Shown: piece after piece, positions 52,901-64,000 of the stretch
Layout of the letters: every line of letters starts with the position of its first letter
Numbering within the stretch: position 1 is the first letter of the stretch
Assembly: GCA_015350385.1 (NCBI GenBank)
Contig: WNKI01000001.1
Coordinates: forward strand, 7,279,433 to 7,343,432
DNA length: 64,000 bases
Reading direction: 5' to 3'
Source: Aculops lycopersici
Lineage: Eukaryota; Arthropoda; Arachnida; Trombidiformes; Eriophyidae
Position numbers and translations under genes: made by a program
The notes under the pieces: generated by a model
Told to the model about the DNA's origin: nothing
The model's input: the letters and a program-made list of their open reading frames with translations, nothing else
Databases searched by the model: none

Positions 52901-54312
52901 TACCGGTGCTCCCATTGGTTCTAAAGGAAGTTTATGTTGATGTTGATGTTGTTGCTACTCCAACTGCCACTGTTTCCCTCGCCGCCGCTACTGCTACTGC
53001 TAATGTCCAAACACCACTACCACTACTCTCTCTGCAATTGGAAACAAACAAGAGTGCAGTTGTTTCAGCCTCCCGATCCCATGAATTGATCAGCGAAATA
53101 CACATCAAAGTGGCCATCGTGGGCACCTCTATGCCCGCGGATGTCACATGTTAACCCCACGAAAGGGGAAGAGGAGCCCTCCACTGAGTGAGTGCCAGCT
53201 GGCGCTTGTCGATCATCGAGTCGAGGGAAGCCAACGGTTGATATAATCGACCGTCTCCTGTGTTACAAAGCAGGACTTGCTGCAATCGAATCGAAGGGCA
53301 CAGGTTGCTTCTAAAACCATCCCACGGAACGGAAGAGTAACGCGGCAAAAGAGCAGCGAAAGTTGCGCACTTCCGGCGGATACATAATTCACATCGAGTC
53401 TCTTTCTCTCTAATTCTATTGTTCAATATGTGAGACGATAGGAATCGATGGCAAGAATTTCAAATCGGTGTCACCAGCCACCAGCCTGCAATCGTCATCT
53501 TTCTCTTCCTTTTCAACGAGTGGACTACAACTTTTTCACGCTGACTGACCCACTGGCTTTTTGTTAGGTTGAGATAAAAGTAAAAATCTAAAATAAAATC
53601 CCTGTTATTTGCTACCATTCGCCGATCTTTTCCCTCACCAACCAAGAAAGGGCCTTCGTTCAGCTCGTATAGGTATGGTCTAACCCAAGGCCTCAGCTCG
53701 GGCCCAATGTGTCCACATTCTCGACCAGCTGAAACCCGAGGAGCGCTTGTCGTGGCTAAGGTTGGGATTTCCCCTGGGTGCATGTAGAATGTACCTGGAT
53801 CTGGAGGTGTGAACTAAACTCGCTAAACTCGCACTCCAACTTCCGGCCCTATTATCAATATCAATTTCTCTAGTATTGGCCGGTTTCGCGCAGGCAAATT
53901 TGCCAGCTAATTAGCCGGTCAGTAGACCGACTGGTTAACTAGCTATCTCGCTAACAATGAGGTCAATCCGCGTTCCGGTCCCCCCCCCCCCGTCACGCTG
54001 GTCGGCCAGCCAGTGTTGCTTAGCTCACTTCCGCCACCTGGAACCAGCGTAGCGCACAGGTAAAGCGGAGCGAGTGGTGTCTTTTAGTCTTGAGCAGGCT
54101 AGTTGAATTACTAAAGAACACGCAGCGCACATAAATCTTGTCAGTTCATGATCACTACCCCTCGCCCTTTGTGTTAACGCGCGTCCATTGGTTTCCACAG
54201 TTCAGCTATGAGAAGTTTGATTCTAGCTTGCGATTACAATTGCAATTCTCGCACTCGAACATCAAGTTTCACCACAATAGTAGTGGTCTTTTTAGATTCC
54301 ATTCCATTCAAT

Positions 54313-54345
54313 TCGACTCGACTCGACTCGACTCGACTCGACTCG
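54313..54345. repeat. Pentanucleotide tandem repeat (TCGAC)n
   Basis: Six to seven copies of TCGAC in a row. Each unit contains TCGA, so both strands look alike. Confidence 0.9.
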
Positions 54346-56144
54346 GTTCCTTCCTTTCTTTTACTTTGTCAGTCGCTCTCTGTGAAGTTGAGCGTTGGCC
54401 GCGTGAATCGGATTGAAGCGGCGAGGCGCTAGGCGCGACCCTAGATCCCCAAAACTCTTTCACGCTTCTCAACGGTGCAATGCAACTTCTCCCCTCAAGT
54501 GAGTCGATTTTGTTAGGCTAATTTATATTCCAATATACTAACGTAACTGTGAGCAATCTCCTCAGTTGTATGCGCAAAATTCCCCCCCCCCTCGCTTGCC
54601 ATCGAGACGAGTTCAAGTTGGAGAAACTGGGCGCCAATTTCCAGCTCTCAACGATTGAGTGCAAGCGCGAATAAACTTTCCGCTCCAGCTATCGTGGCGT
54701 TGGATTGTCCCCTTCGCTCGCTTTGTGCCTGCCGGTTGGTTGCTATAGTGGCTATCTATCTGCACTCGCGGCGTCAGGTATTAGCGCCACTCGCGGCGGC
54801 AACGACTTGCCACTGGCGCAACATTAACGTCAAAGTTGACGCCAATGCCAATATCAATGCTAAGCTAATGTAACGCGTCTTCCCAAGTTAACACCACTAT
54901 TCCAACCCGATGGAGACAGGGACCAATTTGTTGGTTGGCGCGGCTCTTACGCACGAGAGTCCATTTGAGTATGTGGTGATTATGTTGGTATGCAGCGGCG
55001 AGAGGAGAGTTGCAAATTTGCCCGCCACAACCACAACAACCAAGCGACGGGGTGTAGGCAAGCACATTAGCCAACTCTGCGCATACAAATACCGAGCATA
55101 GAGAGTATAATTGAATACACACGACCAATCGCTCTTCGCTGTCTGATGGACGTTGCCACGATTGTCTCTCGCTCTCCTCCTCTCTGCATAGTTGCTGGCG
55201 TTCGAATTTTACCTGGCTGATCACGTAACTTTAGCGCGCCGTCAAATTACACGTAGTAGACGTTTTATGATGAGATCACATTCCGCCTATCCTATCCTAT
55301 CCTATCCCATTCACTGTGCTCCTCGTGATCATAATACTAAATGTAATCGTCGGTTCGATGGGAGGGCAGAAACCAGGGGCTAGAGTTGAGTCTGCAACCC
55401 TAGGCTCAAACTGCTTGCTACCTCTACCACCACCACCACCGCTATCCATTTGATGAGTTACTCTGCTATTTGGTCTCGCGAGGCGCTAATTAATTTTTAA
55501 TCTTCCGCTGGCTGCTCTTCTCTCGCTCTCTCAAGTCAGCTCATTTGCATGCCGAGTGCCACCTTCACTCCAGTGACTCTGCTGCTGGTGATGTTGTTGC
55601 TGCCGCCTAAGTTCGAGGAACCGGAAGCGAAGGCGGACACTTGTTAGTCGAAGCAGCAGCAACCACTTGTTTCGAGTGCAGCTTGCAGGTGTCTGCTTCT
55701 TCTGTGGACTCCGATGGTAGCAGGCGTAAACTTGGCCCGCTGCACGTCATCTCGCCAGCTGACGTGTTTGACTGAACGCCGAGTTCCGTGGCTCCGATCA
55801 AAATCTACGCCACGAACATGAGCCGCCCACTCGAGCCTCTGGAGTTTCCCCATTGGTTCAATACAAAATAGAAAGAGGGAGCTGCAATTTGATTGATCGG
55901 TTGGCCAAAGTGGCAGCAGCATTCGTTGTTGTAGAGTTGTGAGCCCAATCAAATCAGTTGGTTGTTACTCGCTAGGTTAACTCGAGTTGCGGAAGTGAGC
56001 TTCCCAAACCAGAAGACTCACGTCATTGGTTGGCTCCTTTTCTCTGGCCAAGATCAAATCTGACGCCACTGACACATTGGACGCTCGTACACTAGTCCTG
56101 GTTTGCGATCAAAGGGGTTCGCAGTAGCGTTTCAGATTAGTGCC

Positions 56145-56290
56145 AAAGCGTTTTGGATTTTTTGAATCTGGATTGCGGGCAAAAAAATATCCGACGATCA
56201 CCCCACGCGCGCTCCTTTGATTGGCCTGAGCGGGCGGATGATTTTTTCCGGTCGGCAATCCACAGACCAGAAAAAATCAGTCCAATTCTT
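56145..56290. repeat. Imperfect foldback of about 145 bases
   Basis: GATTGCGGGCAAAAAAATAT (left) is approximately complementary to ATTTTTTCCGGTCGGCAATC (right). The pairing extends outward through TTTTTTGAATCTGG against CAGACCAGAAAAAATC, with small bulges. The GC-rich centre forms the loop. Confidence 0.5.
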
Positions 56291-59200
56291 GACAGCAAGA
56301 ACCCAAGACTAGAAGGAAAAAGTCCGAGAAGTACACGGAAAACTTGTAACAAATCACTTCATCTCGCTAGCTTGCTGGCAGCTGAGCCCAGTAGTTGCTC
56401 ACAAGACAAGTGAGCGGACAGCTGAGGCCTGCAGGATGCCAAGAGGGATGAGCTTGTGTGTCCGTTAATCCAAGGCTCAAGCTTTGATACGTTACGCAAT
56501 GCCAGGGCGACGTCCAACTCATCGCAACGCAATGGCGACTTAATTGGCCGGCAAATTGGCCTCTGAGCGATCGATTGCGGCTAGAGTGGCACTGACTCCC
56601 CCAACTCCCAACCGGCCGAATGCCACGCATCCCGGTGGAGCGCCTCGTCTTAGCGCTGGCCACTTCCGGCCATCCAGCTAGCGGTTGCCGCTGGTCTTCG
56701 GAGTCACGTTTGTATTTTCAATTTATGAATCTCTTTAGAGTCGAGCGCAGCGCTGGCTAGAACTCGTTTCCTCTATTAATCTGCTTTTGCAGTATGAGCG
56801 AGTAGCAGGAATCAAAGCGCATCGAACGGCTTCGAACAAGCGGAAACATTTATCTAAATTTTCACGTCATCTGCCAGCTCGTCGGAGGCACTAAACTCGC
56901 TGCTCGATTTTCAGCGGCCCGCCGCCGCCGCCGCTAGTTGCTACTGCTAATAGCTGAGCTGAAGTCAGAAACACACTCGCCAAAATCCCTAAAGCTCACC
57001 GCGAGGAGAGTGGCCCAAAACGCGCGGCACATTATCTCGACCATGGGAGCGCTAAGCGATCGAGAGGAAATAGGGAGAGAGAAAGAGCGCGCAGGAGGTA
57101 GCAAATCAAAACCAGATCCAGCGAGTGGGTTAGCGACGAAATGGCACATGATTGGCACTAATGGTTGGTCAGCGAGCTAGGCGCGTCTAGCTCGCCAGTT
57201 TCCCGGAAGCGCCAGAACAGGTTGCTGGTTGTGTCTCGCGTGAGTGGGTCACTCTCTTTCTCTCCTTGGTGATTCTAGCGCAGCTCTTCCAGCAAAAGTC
57301 GTAACTCGCGAAACTCCGCCACTGGCCATCGGAGGCGGCGGCGGCGGCGGCGGAAGAAGCAGTGATCTCTAGTTGCGGGCTAATGGACAGAAGCGACCGA
57401 ATTCCCGATTGGCCAATTTGATTTTTTCGCCTGCTTCTCCATGATTGGCGCCAGTTTGTCTCCATTCTCCCCTCCACTAACCTACTGGCCGACTTGGCGC
57501 AGAGAGTCGCTGTTGGCGCCCGAGGGATTCATTATAACTAAGCAATGCCGACGGCCGCTAGATTCCCATGCAACCCGCACTACACACTCTGTTTTGGCTC
57601 GGATCATCGTACGCTGCGTTGAACCCCCCCCCCTTCTTGTGCGATGCACGATGATTTCCGACCCCAAAGTGCAGTTCTGGCGCAATCCTTCGGCCTTCCG
57701 GCACCTCGAGTTGGCTCCAGGTGCCTCACAGCAAAGTCAGGTGCAAGCAAGAGAGGCGGGAGCAGAGAAGAATCGGACCGCTCGCAGCGTGCAACTTAAT
57801 CTAATTGAGCCCCTCGGCTCCAGCTCGCTGTCTGCAATGGTGCACACCACCCACCAGTAGAAGGCAGTGGACAGGTGGACAGGTAACTCTGGGTAGACTT
57901 GCGGGTCAATTGGGCGGATACAGACAGAAGTGGGGACAGCTCGCGACATGGTGAGTGGAGGACTGCTGTTGTCGCTCGTTGCGTCGGAACCCCGCTTACC
58001 TGGGCCTCGGCCCTCAACAACCGGCCAGACCCTCAATGAGATGAGAGAGGAAACTGGAGAGCAAGTTATTGTCGTTGTTGTTGCTAGTTTAATAGCAAGA
58101 GCCAAAGTGAAAGTGGAGGCAGCAGAAATCAGAATTGAAGTTGCAATTTTAGAAGAAAAAAGAGAATAGTTGGTGTCGTCGTCGCTGCTGTTGTTGTGAC
58201 AGGAGCACAATACAATCCTCTCTCTCTCTCTCCCTCTCTGCTTTCTTCGAGTTGCAATTCTACCGAGATTACAATTGAATCTCTTCTTCATTGAAGAGAT
58301 CTCCTCTCTTCTCTTCATGTGAAACCTTAACCTACTTTCCCACCTATCTCTCGCCTCTATTTCCAAGCGCCCCCATCGAGTTTTGGGCTAGTTTGTGGTG
58401 CAGCTCAAACATAACTTGCTACAACTTTACTTCTGCTGCTTCGCTAGCCGACGACTACCACCACCACGAGCGAGCAATGGAAACTCTAGTGGCCGCAAAG
58501 TCCCATTCAAAAAAGGTTCCAATGGCGACGGCCAAGATTTGCACACTACTCTGCAACTCGGAATCCTCGCTATACACTGGGGTCATAAAAGCACAGCGAC
58601 CGCGACCGCCATCATAATCATCTTCGCCTTCCGGTTTGCACTGGCGGCTACCGATTGACAAAACGAACCGCACCACCAAGAAGCAGCCGCCACTTCCGGT
58701 CGACGCTCCTCCAGTTGGTCGGCTGGTCGCTGGAGCAAAAGCGAGTTTATGTCGCCGCAAGTTGTGCAGTTGGCAGCGCGGCGGCCATTAGTCGCCATAT
58801 TAGCGCCACTCGCGCCATTTCTGATCGATTCGGTTTGCTCCCTTTCGTTTCGGTTGCTTCTCCGAGTTGAACCAAAGCTTCTCTCGGTCTTGGGTCCAGT
58901 TAGTTGGTTGAATTGCTGTTGGTATTATTGTCACTCTCGCTGCTGCTGTTGTTGCATTGTAAAGCCAACAAGCGTTGCCTCTGCAGAGTTGAATTTCACA
59001 CGCCAACTTTCAATGAAGCTTCTTGCGGCAAACTCTTGCCAAGTTTAGCGGAAGTGGTTGAAAATTTGCATTTCGCATCACCCCTTTCTCAATCAAGAGA
59101 GGGAGGATCTTCTAAGAAAAGAGCAATAGCCACAACAACAGCCACCACAATGGAAAGAGTCGAAGCAGCTTAATGAATGCACGTTGCGTCATAATCACAA

Positions 59201-59445
59201 CGACAAAAGTCAACAGCAACAATCTTATTCTTGCAGTGGAAATGACACGCCGAACTCGTGTTTTCCTTTTGCCGCTTCCACTGCTTCCGGCCACCGACCA
59301 TCCGACTGGTTGCCGCCTCAAGTGGGGCCCGACTTTTCCACTCTATTTCCCTGCTCCTCGTGGTAGAAGCGATCCTCGTCTTTGGGATCTAGAAGCAAGA
59401 GAAACAACTTAAGTGCTCCATCGTAAGCGAGGAGCAGCATTCGTT

Positions 59446-59484
59446 CATAACTTAACCAGAGACTCTATCTCTGGTTAAGTTATG
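59446..59484. repeat. Perfect 17-bp inverted repeat (hairpin)
   Basis: Arms 59446-59462 (CATAACTTAACCAGAGA) and 59468-59484 are exact reverse complements with a five-base loop, CTCTA. It lies in the probable large intron. Confidence 0.9.
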
Positions 59485-62401
59485 TCAACTAGAGACTCAA
59501 CTTTCGAGAGCAACTCTCGCCGATTGTTACTTGTGCCCGGCACTTGATGTCCAAGTTGTGTAAGCAACGCGAGCATTCGCAGCAGCGCGCGGCGACCATC
59601 AAAACGCACCAATTACTAGCCGAGTGGCCTAGTTTTTGGCGCCCCCCCCCCCAACTAGCAGCACGAGGAGGCTTGGCAACAGAAGCACACACTGAAAGCG
59701 TATGGTTTGTCCAGTGTCCGCTGGACTTTCGGGTAAGTCGCGGCAACAAATACAGTTACATTTGTAGCGACGACACCGACGACCACTGAATGACGGATTA
59801 CCGCTTGGCCCTGGGCAGACTGGCGCCTAGTTCCAGTTCCTCTAGTTTCTTTGTTCTTGAGAGGAAGTAGAGACAACACCAATTAGCCGCTTCCGAGGGG
59901 AATCCAATCGCTGGTTGCGCCACTGGCGCAGTGTGCGGCCGTCCGGAAGGCCGGCCGCAAGTTGAACTTGGAAAACTCGAGTGACGGCCAACTTCTCTGT
60001 CTCTCTTTCCAGCTTAATCTTGCGCTAGCAACTTGATACTTCCATCGTCCTGCTTCGAAAACGAAACGAAAATAAATGAGTGGCGCAAGTCAACGCTCCT
60101 TCAGCCCACCGGTCAAGTGGCCAGTTGAAGGGAAACGGATAATCGTCGCCACTCCTTTGGTTCACTAGATTGGCAGTCGGCGTCCAATGAAATCACACTC
60201 ACAACTAGAGGGCTCATTGTTATTCACCACGACGCCGCCACCAAGTCCATTGCACTCGCCACTTGCCGTGGCGAGTGGCGACTTTCCGGTTATATCAAAA
60301 GGCACTCGCCACTTGGAGTTGCGGGGCCACCGGAATTTCACATGAATTCCTTGGAAAGCACACCGTTTAGCAAAAGCAGGTGTTTGCTTTTGTTTACCTG
60401 CCTACTCCTTCTTGAGATGTATACCTGAATGTGGTTTGGGCAACGAACAGGTGACACTCGATTTCTGTCTGTCTATCTATCTCTAAATCTGAGTTGCCGT
60501 TTCTCGAGGCCAACAAAGTGGTGCCAGGTGAGGCAGGACTCCGCTTCCAACAAACTGCAGGAATCCAGACTGCCCTGCAGTTAAATTTAGTTACACTGTA
60601 CAGCTGGTTTGCTAGAGAGGGGGGAGTAATATTCAATCGTACATTTTTTCACTTGAAGGCAAATTCAGATTCTGTTTTTGTTGTGAGCCGACGACCACAA
60701 AAAGCGGCGAGCGTCGAATGCCAAGATGTTGACACGCGAACTGCAATGACCGGGTACCGTTCTTTTTCTGTCTTTCTCTCCCTCTCTCATTCGTTATGAC
60801 GACAACTGGAAAGAAAAGAAAGAGCGCAAGCGAGTTATGAACGATTTCGTTTCAGCCAACAGGAAGTCGAGGGCCAGTTTTCTCAAGGAGGTGCATAGGG
60901 TCGCTCCGGCCAGAAACCGCTGTGTGCGAGTGAGTGACCATTTACAATCCAATTTTTAACAATCGCCAAGCAGAGTTAGAGCGACCATCGCCATTGTTGT
61001 TGTTACTGCTGCCGTGGGTAGTGTAGGTTGTGATGCGAGTTCCGCGGAAGTCACTGAACCGCCTCCAGTTAAGTCAGTTTGAGTAAACTGACTGCGCATT
61101 TGGTTCTCGGTTACCTGGTTGGGTTCAATAGTGTTACTATGTAAACTTTCTCTCTCTCTCTCTCTCTCTCTGGCTTCCTCTCGCTGTTGGTAAAATGTCA
61201 CCTGCAAATAAGTAACACTTAGCTGTCAGTTGCGAAAGCCGATTATACAGGCGCATAAATTTCCAGAGTAAAGTCGCCAACTGCGACTGGCATAATGCCT
61301 ATGCCATGGCCCAGTAGCATCAAGTAACAAGAGAGTTGTAGCAACAACAACAAGAGCAACACCGATTCCAATGCCAGTGACAACAACTCGAAGCCAGTGG
61401 GTTTGTTTGTGCATGGTAGATCCGGCCAAATTTGAGTTGAGGCTTCGCTTGGTTTCCGCTTGGCGTCGACGAGTTCGACGTTGGGTTAGCGAGGATCTAG
61501 AATGCGGATGAGCAAACCAAACCGAATAGAACCGAACAACAACGGCGAATTGTGCAAATATTCATTCGTAATCATGATAATGACGATCCGGAACCCAAAC
61601 TTTCAGCTCTAAGGCTCGACGATGGCCACGATAGTGAGCGAGCGAGAGAGAAGGAGAGACGATTACGCAAAGTGTTTGCCGCCAGCTAGTTTAGTTTCGT
61701 TTCGTTGTGTACATTTCGCGGTCCCTTATCGCTGCTTGTGCCACGAGTACGAGGATATTCGAGCCGCTTGAGTTTGCAGCTCCAACCGGAAACGGGCGAG
61801 AAACGACCATTTGCCATCAGCCGACTCGTCGCTTGAGTTGTACGATTTCGTCACGACGACGACGACTATAACAATCACACCGATGATAGCTGCTCGTGGC
61901 CGTCATTGGAATGATAGATGGAACTATGAAAGCAAAGAAATAGACAACCAATAGACCGACTGCTTGACTGACAGGCGCGAAGGCGCACAAACTGATCGGT
62001 ATCGCACCGATAGTTTCAATGGCAACCAGCGTCGAGTTTAGTCAAGTTGAGGGACTAAAGTAAAAGAAAAAAGTGACTCCCCTCTTCATTTCCACAAATA
62101 TTTCTTGTTCAATGAAATATTACGGGGGGGGGGGTCGAAGAAAATTTGATATAATTTTAATTTTCTTTTAAATCAAACTAATGGCCTGTGACAAGCTGAT
62201 TCGCCTCCTGTAGTCGAATCAATTTTTGGATTAGTCTCATCGGAAGTGTTTGTTGTTGCTTTTGAAAGTCACGCGCACGAAAAATACTAACAAAATAACA
62301 ACACCAATAATCCCATCTCCTCGCTTGCAAACCTGGCACTCTATACAATGAACCATCGCACGGTAAACCCTTACCTGTCAATTGCATTGGCCACTTAGCA
62401 G

Positions 62402-64000
62402 GATGGAGGAGAAATAGGCGCGCAGGATTCCAAGCAACAACAACAACAACCACCTGCTAGCGGAACTCACAGCATTGAACAGCAGCAGTTAGACAGTTGT
62501 TGTTTAAAGTGTCGCGTCGAGTTGGCGTCGCGCCAGAGAAGACGTAAGTCTCAGATGAGCTCACCTGCTCAGGTTAGCGAGGCAACTTGCACTATAACAA
62601 GAAGCAAGCAGCATCAGCGGAGCGGATTACCTAGCAACGTTTCAAGTCCACTGGCGGCATCAAGTGGCATCTGTGATAAAAGTGGCGACACTAAGCATCA
62701 TCACACAATGCCGTGTGGCGGAGTCGGGTCGATAAATAATACAAATTCCGGAAGCTCAAACAATTTGCTGGACTCGACGAGACGCTACTCGTTTGCCTTA
62801 CTGCGAGCCATGAGCCAGGCGGCAGCGGCGGCCGGAAGTGGCGGCGGTGCCAACTTTAACTCAAACTCAAATACCGAGTCAGTGGATTGCAGTGAGTTTA
62901 AATCGTCCCCTAGTTCCAATGATCAGCTTCAAGATCAAACAGCAGCCACTTTTCTAAATGCCGATATTCTAAGCGAAACCGCAAAAAGATTCGGTCGTCG
63001 CCTGAGTTCCAGTGGAAGCTTACTAATTGGCCGCCTCTTTTCGGCCTCGAGTGCAGCAAATCAAGCGACGAGCTCAACAACCACCTGTAACTCTAGTGGT
63101 GGTGGTGAAAATCTCAAGCAAGATGAGGAATTGCAAGCGCCAATCGAAAAACAGCAGCAACAAGTCACCCACTGTGATATTGAGATCAAGCAAACCGAGC
63201 CGGAAGTAGTGGAGTTGTCGAAAATGATAATGAATGAGCAATCAGATGGAACTTCATCTCCTACTATTCAACGACAACTACATCAACAGCAGCAACCAAT
63301 TTACTTGACAACCGATGCTTGCGTCGGCGATTATGCAAAGCGTCACAGGCAATCCATTGCAGTGCAAACCTTCTTCACCAAGTCCATTGCGGACGACGAG
63401 GACGAGCACTTGGGTGTTTTGCACCGACTGGGCGTGGCCGAGGCCCAGTCCGAGCAGGGAGTGGGCCATGGTGCCGAAATTCCGTCTCATGCCTCCTCGG
63501 GACGCGGGTTTATACTCTTTGAGTCTTCGGAACCCGCCATCAACCCTTCTGCTGATAATGGAAGAGGAGAAACACAGCATCAATCGCAACCACACCAGCT
63601 AATGGACACGCAAGCAATGGTGCAACAGTCAATGGATGAATCCGAGTCTTTCACGGCCACCGCCGACTCCACCACTTCCGGCTGGACGGCGCCCACATCG
63701 CAGAGTGCCACCAATTATGGACAGGAATCGTTGATGTCGAACGAGCAATCGTTCGGCTCGGGTAATCAGCATCAAATGCATCAACCACCTGCCGCCGCTA
63801 GCTCAATATTCCACTTGGACCCACACAGACGAGCGCTGATGACCTTGAGCTACCAAGCGACGGGTAGTGGTGGCGGCAGCGAAAGCAGAAGCGATGGCCA
63901 TGGTATTTGCTTGATTGAAAGCACTCAAAGTGAAACCAACGTTGGCTATCTAATTGGAAACGGAAATCCCCAACGCCAGCTAAGCTCCTCCTCAATGCCT
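62402..64000 (+). CDS. Ser/Gln-rich open exon, probable continuation of the Trm9/TRMT9B-like gene (partial)
   Basis: From the acceptor CACTTAGCAG at 62400-62401, 533 codons stay open to the window edge without a stop. The frame starts in phase 0 and fits the donor at 44937. The protein is Ser/Gln/Gly-rich with more ordered islands: SCCLKCRVELASRQRRRKS, STRRYSFALLRAMSQ, SETAKRFGRRLSSSGSLLIG, LTTDACVGDYAKRHRQSIAV, QTFFTKSIADDEDEHLGVLH and SSGRGFILFESSEPA. TRMT9B/KIAA1456 proteins carry a long Ser-rich insertion between the methyltransferase core and a C-terminal YYHVFREGEL block, so this would be that insertion. The C-terminal block is not reached inside the window. It could instead be a separate gene with an upstream start not identified here. 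Confidence 0.6.

Larger units (their letters stand above)
44938..62401 (+). other. Probable 17.4-kb intron, gene-poor
   Basis: The stretch runs from the GTAAGT donor after codon 617 of the methyltransferase-like exon to the CACTTAGCAG acceptor at 62401, both phase 0. Nothing inside is a convincing exon. Contents include CT microsatellites (46624-46644, 47043-47062, 49991-50013, 61149-61171), a 12-bp tandem (45706-45741), (TCGAC)n at 54313-54345, five C or G runs of 10-12 bases, and several perfect hairpins. If the two exons belong to different genes, this would be intergenic instead. Confidence 0.45.

Noticed and set aside
55288..55312. CCTAT pentamer repeat resembling a telomeric unit
   Set aside because: Only about four copies of TATCC, and the unit differs from the arthropod telomere repeat TTAGG; treated as an ordinary microsatellite.
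57737..58366. 209-codon minus-strand frame in the large intron
   Set aside because: Composition follows simple repeats (GA/CT runs), with no conserved pattern and competing long frames on the other strand.
1..64000. tRNA genes, rRNA genes and CRISPR arrays
   Set aside because: I looked for tRNA B-box patterns with matching arms, rRNA-like blocks and regular spaced repeats, and found none that I could support by eye.

Overview
This is animal nuclear DNA. It encodes ribosomal protein S14, TAF13, a LIM-domain-binding (Chip/LDB) protein, a Vasa-type helicase, NDRG, DIS3L2, DNAJC2/zuotin, mitochondrial bL35m and a NOX-type NADPH oxidase. Homopolymeric Gln, Ser and Asp runs, strongly diverged LDB and NOX sequences and many intronless genes fit an intron-poor ecdysozoan, perhaps an arthropod such as an acariform mite. 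That placement is an inference, and the species cannot be fixed from the sequence.

Layout. Positions 1-29.4 kb are gene-dense and mostly single-exon: the tail of a fibronectin-III protein, NDRG(+), Vasa-like(-), RBM7-like(+), DIS3L2(-), LDB-DUF4211(+), a secreted low-complexity protein(-), a histidine acid phosphatase(-), a small PPxY protein(-), RPS14(+), NUDT14(-), TAF13(+), a small secreted ORF(+), DNAJC2(+) and MRPL35(-). Many neighbours are divergent or convergent with short spacers. From 29.4 to 64 kb genes are sparse. A six-exon NOX gene (34.7-39.6 kb) can be rebuilt from splice sites and its four heme histidines. It is followed by a 791-bp foldback repeat, then a Trm9/TRMT9B-like methyltransferase exon (43.1-44.9 kb). 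About 17.4 kb of probable intron, with microsatellites, C/G homopolymers and perfect hairpins, separates this from a phase-compatible 533-codon open frame that runs off the window at 64.0 kb.

Functional themes. RNA biology is well represented: Vasa-like, RBM7-like, DIS3L2, the Trm9-like protein, RPS14, MRPL35 and the ribosome-associated chaperone DNAJC2. Transcription and chromatin are represented by TAF13 and LDB-DUF4211. There is no sign of a single pathway cluster.

The most unusual items are the apparent fusion of an LDB/Chip factor with a DUF4211 (QSER1/PRR12/CCDC82-type) domain in one continuous reading frame; a Vasa-like helicase with four RanBP2-type zinc fingers and DEGD instead of DEAD; a NOX with a large low-complexity insertion in the loop between TM5 and TM6 and an altered NADPH motif; and the foldback element.
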